DNA of 64,000 nucleotides from an uncultured Aquimarina sp. (lineage in GTDB: Bacteria; Bacteroidota; Bacteroidia; Flavobacteriales; Flavobacteriaceae): the NCBI RefSeq assembly GCF_947496855.1, contig NZ_CANMED010000007.1:1-64000 (forward strand), given 5' to 3'. The notes under the pieces were generated by a model. That model was given only the letters and a program-made list of their open reading frames with translations. It ran no database searches and was not told the DNA's origin. Below, in pieces: positions 35,674 through 44,506 of this stretch. Made by a program: the position numbers and the translations under genes. Each line of letters opens with the position of its first letter. The stretch's first letter is position 1.

Positions 35674-38600
35674 TTATCGTTTTAGTGTAAAGTGTCTTCT
35701 ATATGTTGCTGATCCATCTTTGAATTCTGCTAAGAACCAATAATCAGTAGCTGGAAGCGGTTTTCCTCCATAGATACCATCCCATTTAGTATCCTTATTT
35801 AATTGCTGAAGAAGTCTTCCATATCTATCAAAAATATAGATATCCATCTCTGGAGTATCTGCATTTCCAACAACTCCCCATTGATCATTGGATCCATCAT
35901 TATTTGGGGTAAAGAACGTAGGAAATCCAACTACAAAAATAGACGCTGTTATAGATCCACATCCATTGACATCTAACGCCGTAACTTCATGTAGTCCAAG
36001 AGACACATTCGTGAATACATTACTATCTTGAGGATTTCCATTGTCGAGTATATATTCATAAACACCATCTCCAACAACCGAAGCTATAATATCACTACTA
36101 TCTGAAAATGATCCTGCAGACAATCGAAGGTCTAAACTTTCTGGATCGTTAACGCCAGTGATTGCAACTTCTGAGCTTCCTGAACAGGTAGATACTACAT
36201 CTGTATAGACAACGGTATATGCTCCTGCTTGTGTTGCATCATAAAGAGATTGTGTAGCTCCTGGAATCACAGTTCCTTCATAACTCCACTGAAATGAAAA
36301 ATCTGTGTTACTTAATTCTGTATCGATTGTAAAAGAAGTTACAGTAGTTGGTCCTAAACATATCGTTCCTGTTTCTATTTCTAATTCTTCAATACTTGTT
36401 ATTTCTACGAAAAACTGCACTTCATTTTCGCAACTATTGCTGTCGATTTCCCTTAGAAAAACAGTTTGACTTTCTTGTATACTATCTCCTGCATTTAGTT
36501 GCGTTCCTCCACCGCCAGAAGCGGTATGATAGCTCTGCCCATTTTGTAATGCTGGCAATGTATAACTTTCGCAAAAACGATCTCCAGGATTTACTGGTGC
36601 CACAGGATTAGGTAATGAATTGATTGTAATATCCAGTACTTCTTCATCAAAACAATTTGGCGTTGTTCCTGTTTCTGCATAGACATAAATCACCTGACTT
36701 ACATCAATAATATCACCAGAATTTAATTGAGTTCCTGCTCCATTTATTTCTGTAAAATAATTCCCGATTGTCAATGTTGGTAATTCATAAGATTCACAAG
36801 CGGAAATAGGATCTAAAGGATCTATATCTGGGATATCGAGAATTTGGTATAAAACCTCTATACGGTCACTAGCACAGTTTTCTGTAGTATCAAAAGCTTC
36901 TACATTATATATATAATCTCCCACTGCTGTATCTGTAGGAGTAAATGTTGTACTATTCGCACTTAATGGATTTCCATTTTCATCATACCAGTTTGCTGTC
37001 TGACCTGGCAATACATCCACCGATAACACTGGTGTTGCAGAACCTACACATATACTTTCGTTACTTGGATTTGTAGGTTCTACAATATCTGGACAATTAC
37101 AATCCGGTGCCGTAACTACCAGAGTCTCTTCACAAGAAGTATTGGCTGGATTAGTAGCTGTTATTGTAATATCTACTCCATCTGTAATTCCTGTGATCAT
37201 TGAATTCACCAGATCAACAGTTCCTTCATTAACGGGATCCACTGAAATATCCCAAGTCCCATTAGTAGTAAAGGATACATCATAGGTAGCTCTATCGGCA
37301 GCGCAGTTTGTAGCTCCAAACGTTAAAGTGGGCACTGTGCTAATAGTAACATTTATTACAGCTGTATCTGTACATCCATTGCTTGTGACTGTATATGTGT
37401 AGTCTCCCTCAATATTTGCATTGGCAGAAATAGCACCCCCTGGAATAACTGTATTCGTTTGATCTGTCCAAACACCTCCAGCATCTTCTCCTGTTAATTC
37501 ATCGAATAAGTCTATAATCATGTTATCTCCTTCACATAAAGCAACCGGTACTGGAGGCATATCGTTAGGCTCTCCTGCTTCTGGCGAAGCCGTTACTGTA
37601 ATTATAACATCTACCAGATCACTCGCACACATTCCTACAGGTTCATAAGCTTCTACTCTAAATATGTTATCTCCTAATACCAACTCAGTTATTAAAGGTG
37701 TAAAAGTGTCGGTATCTTGGGCTCTTGCTATAGGAGTTACTCCATCGGCTAAATACCAACGTCCTTCTAGACCCGACGCAAGTGTAACGGTTACAGAAGG
37801 CAAAGGCATTGCATCTATACAAGTTGTTACTGATGTTGCAGGAGCTACTGGCTCCTCTATATCTGGACATTGACACGTATCATCGATTGTGACGTCTATT
37901 AGGTATCTAACAGGTGGACATCCTACGGATAATACCGGAAGTGTATAAATATATATTCCATCCAAGATACCTGCTACACTAGGATCTAATGTTCCTAAAT
38001 GACCTCCCGTAAGAATAGTACCAGTTGCAGGAACACTCCAAGTTCCCGTCGTTAATGTTCCCATTGGTAATTCATCAAATAAATTCAAGGGATCACAGAC
38101 TGTAATAGTAAGTGGATCTATATCCACATCTCCTATTTCTTCCCTCCAATCTCTTTCTTCTGTCAAAGGGTTATGATTATTTGGAAAATCGGTAGGAACT
38201 GTTCCGGCGTTATTTGCATTTGTTTGTACGGTCACCCTATCCAGTACAACGATATCAAACGCATCATCCAACCCATCACCATCATCATCTGCTCCACTAG
38301 CAATTATATCAGAGATTCCATCTTGATCAGCATCATACCCCTCAACAGTATCATCCAAACAATCACCACTTACCGGATCCGAGTTTGTATCTATATAATC
38401 GGGTGCTGCTGTAGTATTAGAATTTTCAGGTGTTATCGCAGAGCCATTTGTATCATAACTATCATCAACTCCATTAAAATCTCCATCTATACCGCTTGGT
38501 CTAACATAACCAGCAGTAGACTGCCCCTCTATATTATCAATAATACCGTCACCATCGGCATCAATATCAAGGAAATTTTGATTTGAGTCACTATCAGAAT

Positions 38601-40050
38601 TGATTACATTATGTGCTATCGTAGTAGACGTTCCATCCGTGTTAATCGCTCCATCAAAACGTCCATCTCTATTTACATCAGCAGCAGCATTTCCTGATTC
38701 TACAATATCATAAATACCATCATTGTCAGCATCTAAATCCTGAGAGTTAGGTATTCCATCTCGATCGAAATCACAACCTGTGGTAGAAAGGAAAATATTA
38801 TCAATCCCAATATCATTACCATTACCATCTATGTTTTGTCTATTAATTACTCTTATGGTTACTACCGTAACTCCAGGATCTGGTGTAAATACATCTTCCA
38901 CTAAGTTCCAAACATCTGTACCATTTGCTATTTCTCCTGAATCTTCACTAAAAATCGCGACCCCTGTGTTTTGATCCACTACTTCTATTGTTAAATTAGC
39001 GGGGCGTTCTCCCATATTATTATTTAAACTAGCAATAGACATACTAAAAGTATATTCTATACCTGGAGTAACTGGTAAATTATCCGCTACAAAAATAGGG
39101 GCATCAGCGAATACACTGGATTTCATATTTATAGCTAAATATCTACCATCTATATCTCCATTGGCGTCTTCTTCGCCAATAAGATCTGTTGACAAAAATG
39201 TCGCATCAAAACCACCAGCTGTTCTGAAATATGTGGAAGTCGCTACATTATATTCTCCATCGTTACTTATATCTTGTGGCAAACCTGGTTGATATGTCAG
39301 ACCTAAACCTTCGGCATATCGACTCCTAGTAGGGCCTCCAAAACCGAAATCTTCCTCTAAAACAAAAATAGGAGTTATTGTCGCGGCAGTGCAAAAGCCA
39401 TCTTCTATTATATCCGGAATCCCATCATTATCATCATCGTCATCATCAACGTTTGAAACACCATCATTATCTGTATCATTATCTTCACAAGGTCTAACCG
39501 TAATAACTGCATTTACAGTCGGGCAAGAGCCACTTCCTCCAACTGTATACGTAAACGCCCCTCCATTTGGATCAGAAGTATCGTATGTATCAATCCCATT
39601 TTCCCATGTTCCTCCTGGGTCTGGCCCCCCATCTAATTCATCGAACAAATTAATAATACCTGTTCTACCACATAAAAATATTGTTGTGTTGAGACCTGGG
39701 TTTCCTGGATCTTCTGTTTGTATTGTGATTCTTTCTTGTGCAAATCCACCACCACCAGATACCTGAACTTCAAGCGTAACAGGTTGCTGTAATGCATCGA
39801 AAACAAGGAAAGTTCCATCATCTCCTGTTTCTCTTTTTAATTCTTGTCCCGTATTTACATTCCTCCATACATATAGATAGGCATCATTTGGCGGACTTGC
39901 AATAGCATTAATTTGGATCCTTGAACCTCTACATATTGAAGTAGGTCCGCCACCATCAACCTCTAAAACAAGGTTAGATTGTGAATATATTAAATTAGAT
40001 AGAAGAAAAATCAATAATAATTGCGCCCTTAAGTATGTCTTTGTGCTCAC
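35674..40050 (-). CDS. Giant T9SS type B adhesin-like surface protein
   Basis: A 1458-residue secreted protein with a signal ending IYSQ (about residue 24). An Ig-like N-part is followed by acidic calcium-binding TSP3-type repeats (DTDNDGVSNVDDDDDDNDG, DRDGIPNSQDLDADNDGI, DADGDGIIDNIEG, DADQDGISDII) and then several Ig/PKD-like domains, each with cysteines (CQCPDIEEPVAPATS and CNCPDIVEPTNPSN). The last about 85 residues are the gliding-motility-type C-terminal domain: FFTPNNDGSNDQWGV, IYIFDRYGRLLQQL, WDGIYGGKPLPATDYW. It should be exported by T9SS and shown on the surface, perhaps as an adhesin. Confidence 0.92.
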   Translation of the reverse strand: MSTKTYLRAQLLLIFLLSNLIYSQSNLVLEVDGGGPTSICRGSRIQINAIASPPNDAYLYVWRNVNTGQELKRETGDDGTFLVFDALQQPVTLEVQVSGGGGFAQERITIQTEDPGNPGLNTTIFLCGRTGIINLFDELDGGPDPGGTWENGIDTYDTSDPNGGAFTYTVGGSGSCPTVNAVITVRPCEDNDTDNDGVSNVDDDDDDNDGIPDIIEDGFCTAATITPIFVLEEDFGFGGPTRSRYAEGLGLTYQPGLPQDISNDGEYNVATSTYFRTAGGFDATFLSTDLIGEEDANGDIDGRYLAINMKSSVFADAPIFVADNLPVTPGIEYTFSMSIASLNNNMGERPANLTIEVVDQNTGVAIFSEDSGEIANGTDVWNLVEDVFTPDPGVTVVTIRVINRQNIDGNGNDIGIDNIFLSTTGCDFDRDGIPNSQDLDADNDGIYDIVESGNAAADVNRDGRFDGAINTDGTSTTIAHNVINSDSDSNQNFLDIDADGDGIIDNIEGQSTAGYVRPSGIDGDFNGVDDSYDTNGSAITPENSNTTAAPDYIDTNSDPVSGDCLDDTVEGYDADQDGISDIIASGADDDGDGLDDAFDIVVLDRVTVQTNANNAGTVPTDFPNNHNPLTEERDWREEIGDVDIDPLTITVCDPLNLFDELPMGTLTTGTWSVPATGTILTGGHLGTLDPSVAGILDGIYIYTLPVLSVGCPPVRYLIDVTIDDTCQCPDIEEPVAPATSVTTCIDAMPLPSVTVTLASGLEGRWYLADGVTPIARAQDTDTFTPLITELVLGDNIFRVEAYEPVGMCASDLVDVIITVTASPEAGEPNDMPPVPVALCEGDNMIIDLFDELTGEDAGGVWTDQTNTVIPGGAISANANIEGDYTYTVTSNGCTDTAVINVTISTVPTLTFGATNCAADRATYDVSFTTNGTWDISVDPVNEGTVDLVNSMITGITDGVDITITATNPANTSCEETLVVTAPDCNCPDIVEPTNPSNESICVGSATPVLSVDVLPGQTANWYDENGNPLSANSTTFTPTDTAVGDYIYNVEAFDTTENCASDRIEVLYQILDIPDIDPLDPISACESYELPTLTIGNYFTEINGAGTQLNSGDIIDVSQVIYVYAETGTTPNCFDEEVLDITINSLPNPVAPVNPGDRFCESYTLPALQNGQSYHTASGGGGTQLNAGDSIQESQTVFLREIDSNSCENEVQFFVEITSIEELEIETGTICLGPTTVTSFTIDTELSNTDFSFQWSYEGTVIPGATQSLYDATQAGAYTVVYTDVVSTCSGSSEVAITGVNDPESLDLRLSAGSFSDSSDIIASVVGDGVYEYILDNGNPQDSNVFTNVSLGLHEVTALDVNGCGSITASIFVVGFPTFFTPNNDGSNDQWGVVGNADTPEMDIYIFDRYGRLLQQLNKDTKWDGIYGGKPLPATDYWFLAEFKDGSATYRRHFTLKR

Positions 40051-40439
40051 GATGGTTAAGTTTTGAGTATGGTAATAAAATCCGTATTCTATTTCGATTA
40101 GGGTGGGAGGATCGTTAAAATAGAATACCGAAAAGAAGATAACGCACTATTGAATATAATATTTTCGAGTCTTAAAAATATTCGACATAGTGTATCTAAA
40201 AATCGTTATGATTCCACTAATAGACTTTTAACTTATTTTTTTGACAAAAAATCCTACAAAAGATTTAATTATGACCAGGATAGTTTGGTTTTAAAGGGTA
40301 AATTACTCATTTTGTTTCCACCTTTTTCACTTCATAATTTATTGATTATTTCTACATCACAATCAATAAAAAATTATCAACACATCGATCCAATTACGGT
40401 TAATCAGTAATTTAATTTTTGGATAAAGCAATAATCTCC
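40051..40439. other. Spacer between divergent genes
   Basis: About 390 bp separate the adhesin gene and the SPOR gene. It is A/T-rich and holds one plus-strand frame of about 86 codons (40150-40410) with no recognisable domain; I do not accept it as a gene. No terminator or known regulatory motif apart from the SPOR promoter is seen. Confidence 0.4.
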
Positions 40440-40447
40440 TATCTTTG
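40418..40447 (+). promoter_or_regulatory. Promoter of SPOR gene
   Basis: TTTG (40418-40421), 18-nt spacer, TATCTTTG (40440-40447). This lies over a possible TTG start at 40445 and rules that start out, in favour of the ATG at 40469. Confidence 0.6.
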
Positions 40448-40468
40448 AACATATTAAAACCACAAATC

Positions 40469-41086
40469 ATGCCTTATATTAGTGATGACGAACTATTGGA
40501 TTTCCAAGTTCAAATAGATGAAGCTAAAGAAGAAAAACGTGTTTCCAATTACACTCACACTAAAGCACTTAGAGACGAGGAAGAAAATTCCAGAAAGTTT
40601 AAAATTGCCACCATTATTTTAGGAATTATTGCTCTTTTGGGAGTTGCAGGAACGGTATATTTTATGAAATTTAACACCTCTGACGGGATGATTTCTAAAA
40701 GTGAGTCTAATAAACAGTCTGTAATGCTTAAGAATAAAATCACAGAACTAGAAGAAACGATCAAGAACTTATCGATGGATCAAGAGATCAATGCTTCGGA
40801 AAATGAAATGGACAATGAACAAGAGAAAGCATCGTTGCAAGACGAGTTAATATACGCAGTACAAATTGGAGCTTTTGAGGAAAAAGATTTATCGTTATAC
40901 TCGGATAAGTTTGTGAATTTCAAAGAAATAAAAGCAGGTAGTTTTAATAAATATGCGCTTGGTAATTTCGCTTCATTGTCTGAGGCTAAAAAATTTCGCA
41001 GAGAATTAGTTCGTTTAGGTTTTAGAGGTGCTTTTATTGCTTCTTATCAAAGTGGAAAACGTATAAAAATTGAAGAAGCTTGGTAA
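40469..41086 (+). CDS. SPOR-domain inner-membrane protein
   Basis: A 205-residue protein with an N-terminal cytoplasmic part of about 48 residues (MPYISDDELLDFQVQIDEAK), a transmembrane helix at about 49-67 (IATIILGIIALLGVAGTVYFM), a coiled linker and a C-terminal SPOR domain (about 135-205; YAVQIGAFEEKDLSLYSDKF, YALGNFASLSEAKKF, GAFIASYQSGKRI). SPOR domains bind denuded peptidoglycan, often at the septum. The start at the ATG is chosen because an upstream TTG falls inside the promoter. It is convergent with the DUF6515 gene. Confidence 0.88.
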   Translation: MPYISDDELLDFQVQIDEAKEEKRVSNYTHTKALRDEEENSRKFKIATIILGIIALLGVAGTVYFMKFNTSDGMISKSESNKQSVMLKNKITELEETIKNLSMDQEINASENEMDNEQEKASLQDELIYAVQIGAFEEKDLSLYSDKFVNFKEIKAGSFNKYALGNFASLSEAKKFRRELVRLGFRGAFIASYQSGKRIKIEEAW

Positions 41087-41101
41087 TACCAGTTCTTAAA
41101 T

Positions 41102-41147
41102 AAAAATTCCTCGAGATTTTATTTTATAAAAACCTAAAGGAATTTTT
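41102..41147. terminator. Probable terminator
   Basis: AAAAATTCCT (41102-41111) pairs with AGGAATTTTT (41138-41147) over a long loop of about 26 nt. A/T-rich and weaker than the other terminators here. Confidence 0.45.
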
Positions 41148-41181
41148 CTTAACTAAACTAACCAACTCAATCTAAAATTTA

Positions 41182-41526
41182 TTATGTGTTTACCACTACA
41201 TAGCTCCTGCCGGATTTTTTGTAGTATACTCCTTTGTGCTTGTAATATCTTACTCCTTTTACCTTAACCGATTTATATCCTGTAGGTAATACATTTATAC
41301 GTGCACCAACAGGTGCCATAACGGTCACATATCTTCTATTCTTTTTTATATACCAAACTCCTCCACTTCTGTAATACTTCACATTATTATGAACTACAAT
41401 CCTCGGTTTATGCACTTTAGCTACTACTACCTGATTCACTGGGTGCACTCTTACTGCAGTTGCACAAGACGCCGTTAGTGTAGACAATAAAATACCAAAT
41501 ACAAATGTTCTCAATAATGCCTTCAT
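41182..41526 (-). CDS. DUF6515 lipoprotein
   Basis: A 114-residue small exported protein. The leader ends TASC (Cys21), a lipobox. The remainder is strongly basic with repeated Y/V strands: KYYRSGGVWYIKKNRRYVTV, APVGARINVLPTGYKSVKV, YYKHKGVYYKKSGRSYVVV. This pattern (a YYRSGGVWY box, an 'APVGARI-LP-GYK' box, a YYKHKG box) is that of the DUF6515 family of small envelope proteins in flavobacteria; no function is known. It is last in the run of five leftward genes that starts with yiaA. Confidence 0.8.
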   Translation of the reverse strand: MKALLRTFVFGILLSTLTASCATAVRVHPVNQVVVAKVHKPRIVVHNNVKYYRSGGVWYIKKNRRYVTVMAPVGARINVLPTGYKSVKVKGVRYYKHKGVYYKKSGRSYVVVNT

Positions 41527-41598
41527 AATAATTATCCTTTTTGTTATTCGTTAATATGACTATTGTTATCAAAAAAGGTTTAATCTTAATCCATAATT

Positions 41599-42150
41599 TT
41601 ATTTCTCTACATACTCTTGTATAGGAATATCATTTATGAATACATCTTTAAGAACTACATCATCATCCTTAATATATACTAACGCATATACATTATTAGA
41701 TAAGTTTCTCCTATTAGCTTTAGCATATGCCAGCTCCGCATCATATGCTTTAGTCTCTTCCATATAAAAAGTATTAAAAGGCAATTGAAAGTTCACTTTA
41801 CCTTTGTAATAATAGGTTACTCGAGCGGTCACATAATCGGTTTCGGATTGTAAAAGTGTTTTGCTGATTTGAGAGACTTCTGCGAAACCTTCACTATCAT
41901 TTTTAAGATAAATATAAATCTCTTCTCCTACCACATATGTAGAATCTTCTGTATTAAAATGATCCATATCATAGTGCAGTTTAATGTACTTACCTCTAAA
42001 AGGATCCGTTGGATCAATAGGCCTTGTTTTAAACCTATAGGCTACTCCAGAAATTATTGTACTCTCACTATCCATAACCATTTGGATAGGCACAAAAATT
42101 TGAGCCAACGCTACTATAATAAATAGTATAAATAAATAGATGATTTTCAT
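41599..42150 (-). CDS. GDYXXLXY-domain membrane protein
   Basis: A 183-residue protein with one N-terminal hydrophobic segment (about 1-22, IYLFILFIIVALAQIFVPIQ). The motif FRGKYIKLHYDMDH near residue 50 matches the GDYXXLXY family (PF14345), here with Gly-Lys-Tyr instead of Gly-Asp-Tyr. The ORF start overlaps the stop of the DUF2157 gene by the four bases ATGA, so they are translationally coupled. These two domains often occur as a pair or a fusion; their function is unknown. Confidence 0.85.
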   Translation of the reverse strand: MKIIYLFILFIIVALAQIFVPIQMVMDSESTIISGVAYRFKTRPIDPTDPFRGKYIKLHYDMDHFNTEDSTYVVGEEIYIYLKNDSEGFAEVSQISKTLLQSETDYVTARVTYYYKGKVNFQLPFNTFYMEETKAYDAELAYAKANRRNLSNNVYALVYIKDDDVVLKDVFINDIPIQEYVEK

Positions 42151-43442
42151 TTCAGTATATTTTTAGTGTGTTTGATTTTTTGTTGTCTTTTTAGCATTAT
42201 ATAATTGGCCATAAAAAATCCAATACCTACAATAACAAATAACAGTCCTCGAATTACAAAACTCATATCCGTATCAAAAAATCTACATGTTATTAGTATA
42301 GAAACAATTAAGAATCCATAATTAAGAATCCCAAAATTAAATCTAGCAGCACCTATCTTAATAGCTAGAATTCCTAAAATAAACACCAGTACATTTGTTA
42401 AGATCATTGGCAATGTAATCATACCAGAAAGTAGGAAGAACAATCCCCAAAATACTATAAATGAAACTTGAAAAAGATTGATCGATCGGATTCCTTTTTT
42501 AACAACAGTAAATACCAAAATAGCAATAGCTATAACTCCTAAAAACAATGAAGTATAGAATTCTTGAGAGGCATACATAGTGGTATCATACATTTCTCCC
42601 CAAGGCCATCTGAATGTAAATATCATTAGCAAAATAATAGTTCCTAATGAACCTAAAATTAGATATCCATTTCTTAGTGTTCTTAATTCTTTAAACACGG
42701 GTAATCTTCCTATATTATAGAATATTCCAAAAAGGGTCATATACATAACAAAACCTAATTCCTCATTACCTTTTACAAATGCTGCCAAGCCAACGGTAAT
42801 ACTTGCTGGTATGACCCAACTAAAAATTGTTGTTGTATTACTGAGTAGTTTATGCTTTATTAGTAACCAATAATGAGGTATGATTGCTAAAATAAAGCCA
42901 GCATATAACCATGGTGTACTCCTATTTCTATAACTCCAACCAACTTCTGTCGCATAATAAGCACTGGATAAGACAATAAGTAAGGCAACCGCGTGGGATC
43001 TAAGCAAATATATTAATGGCAAACAAAGTATAATCCAGGTGCGCAAAAAAGAACCTAAATCGCCAGATATATTATAAATCTGACTCACTAAAGATATACT
43101 GGCGCCAATGGCAAAAAACAAGAAGGTTCCCGAGGCTTCTTTCCAGGTACCGCTTTTATTTTTTAGAATAGAAAAACCTACTACACATTGCCCTATTAAC
43201 AATGGAATAAATGCTAACATTGTTTTTGTCATTCTCGAGAAATCATCCCAATTATGAGCTAGCATCAGTATAATACCTGATCCTACAAGCAATGCTCCAA
43301 AAACTCCAAATATGGTAAATAACCTATTAGGTTTAGCAGCCTGCTTCTCATCATAATATAGCGATATCTTATCTGAAATCTCAGATGAGATCACTTGATC
43401 TCTGACCAATTCTTTTAATTCTTTATTAAATTTTGAACTCAT
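42147..43442 (-). CDS. DUF2157 polytopic membrane protein
   Basis: A 431-residue protein with a short N-terminal cytoplasmic part (LVRDQVISSEISDKISLYYDEK) and about 12 hydrophobic segments. The N-part and membrane start match the DUF2157 family. It is usually encoded next to or fused with the GDYXXLXY protein, and the two here overlap by 4 nt (42147-42150). No function is established; it is probably an inner-membrane protein. Confidence 0.87.
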   Translation of the reverse strand: MSSKFNKELKELVRDQVISSEISDKISLYYDEKQAAKPNRLFTIFGVFGALLVGSGIILMLAHNWDDFSRMTKTMLAFIPLLIGQCVVGFSILKNKSGTWKEASGTFLFFAIGASISLVSQIYNISGDLGSFLRTWIILCLPLIYLLRSHAVALLIVLSSAYYATEVGWSYRNRSTPWLYAGFILAIIPHYWLLIKHKLLSNTTTIFSWVIPASITVGLAAFVKGNEELGFVMYMTLFGIFYNIGRLPVFKELRTLRNGYLILGSLGTIILLMIFTFRWPWGEMYDTTMYASQEFYTSLFLGVIAIAILVFTVVKKGIRSINLFQVSFIVFWGLFFLLSGMITLPMILTNVLVFILGILAIKIGAARFNFGILNYGFLIVSILITCRFFDTDMSFVIRGLLFVIVGIGFFMANYIMLKRQQKIKHTKNILK

Positions 43443-43470
43443 ATTTTGATATTTATTGGCACTAATTTTT

Positions 43471-43743
43471 TTAAAAAAATATCAATTCCCATTTCCAATA
43501 TATTATCAGTATTACGATTGCTATTGGTAATTGAAAAACTAAATTAATTCTTCTGTTTTTTATTAATATCTGCATTATGAAATTCATCATAAATACTGGT
43601 ATTGAAAATAAAGTAATTATTATACCTACTAAATAACCCCAACCTTCTTCTCCCGAGTCTTGCAAAAAAACATATACTCCTGTAAACAAAACAAATAGAC
43701 CTGTTATAACAAGAGGCGTAATTGTATTTTTAATTTCTTTCAT
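43471..43743 (-). CDS. Small membrane protein
   Basis: A 90-residue protein with three hydrophobic segments (about 9-27, 36-57 and 69-90). It begins MKEIKNTITPLVITGLFVLF and has a short Asp/Glu turn (DSGEEGWGYL). It is 28 bp upstream of the DUF2157 gene, so probably co-transcribed. I do not recognise a family. Confidence 0.55.
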   Translation of the reverse strand: MKEIKNTITPLVITGLFVLFTGVYVFLQDSGEEGWGYLVGIIITLFSIPVFMMNFIMQILIKNRRINLVFQLPIAIVILIIYWKWELIFF

Positions 43744-43806
43744 TATAAATTTGTTAAAAAAAGACAGCTACAGCTATGCAGCTGCCTTCTCTAATCATCA
43801 AAACAA

Positions 43807-43830
43807 GGAACTACACAGTTGCAGTTCCTC
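43807..43830 (-). terminator. Terminator after yiaA-like gene
   Basis: AGGAACT (43807-43813) pairs with AGTTCCT (43824-43830) over a 10-nt loop. On the minus strand it is followed by TTGTTTT. The stem is short. Confidence 0.4.
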
Positions 43831-43849
43831 CTTTTGATTTGCTCTCCAA

Positions 43850-44326
43850 TTACACTTCTTTTGCTTCAATGAATTTTTTATCTCTGGTATTTTTTTGCAC
43901 CGCGATGGCAGCGAATAAACTAAGCGTAAATGACATCCCGTAGAATCCTTTTTCACTAAGGTCTAAATTCGCATTCCACAATCCTATAATCAATAGCACA
44001 ATAGATGCTAAAGCGGCAAACCAACTGATTCCGTAATAGATTTCTGTAACCTGTAATCCCTCTAGTTTATCCCGTACATTTTTCTGTACTGATACTGCCG
44101 AGAATAAACCAAATAATAAAATAGTGAAATAATACCCTTTCTCATTCAGTAGCATTTCTGCATTCCACAAACCAGTACAGAATGAAACCATACCTGCAAA
44201 CAATGCTACCCAAGAAGCACTTATAAATGCTGATGTTGGTTTTTGATCGTATACTTTGATTTCTTTTTTATCGATGTTGTCTTTACTAATTTCTTCTACT
44301 ACATCGTTACTAAACTTATAATCCAT
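43850..44326 (-). CDS. YiaA/YiaB-family inner-membrane protein
   Basis: A 158-residue protein with two tandem YiaAB domains, each a pair of hydrophobic helices with a W-N-A/G motif (first: FCTGLWNAEMLLNEKGYYFT and SAVSVQKNVRDK; second: LIIGLWNANLDLSEKGFYGM and AAIAVQKNTRDK). The duplication is visible: LWNAxxxLxEKGFY and AVQKNxRDK recur about 70 residues apart. It is an inner-membrane protein of unknown function with four membrane spans. It starts the leftward group and is divergent from the next gene. Confidence 0.9.
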   Translation of the reverse strand: MDYKFSNDVVEEISKDNIDKKEIKVYDQKPTSAFISASWVALFAGMVSFCTGLWNAEMLLNEKGYYFTILLFGLFSAVSVQKNVRDKLEGLQVTEIYYGISWFAALASIVLLIIGLWNANLDLSEKGFYGMSFTLSLFAAIAVQKNTRDKKFIEAKEV

Positions 44327-44436
44327 AATAATTTATTTTGATGATTAAATTTTTATTTCAATTGTTTGTTTTGAACAGGACAAATTTGCAACGACTTGAT
44401 CAGTTAAAAAATTCATTATTTACAAAAAACTTATGA

Positions 44437-44444
44437 TATATTTG
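44437..44444 (+). promoter_or_regulatory. Possible promoter of the 498-residue gene
   Basis: TATATTTG, about 60 nt before the ATG at 44507, leaving a long leader. No clear TTTG is present at the usual distance. Confidence 0.35.
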
Positions 44445-44506
44445 TAATTCCTAACTATATTATTCAATATTTATAGTATTTTTAAGCCATATATACTTAT
44501 GATATA

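Noticed and set aside
35674-40050. Several plus-strand frames inside the adhesin gene
   Set aside because: Antisense shadows of a well-supported gene, rich in the repeats of the Ca-binding region.
40150-40410. Plus-strand frame of 86 codons
   Set aside because: In the spacer of two divergent genes, with no ribosome-binding or family pattern; ends before the SPOR promoter.
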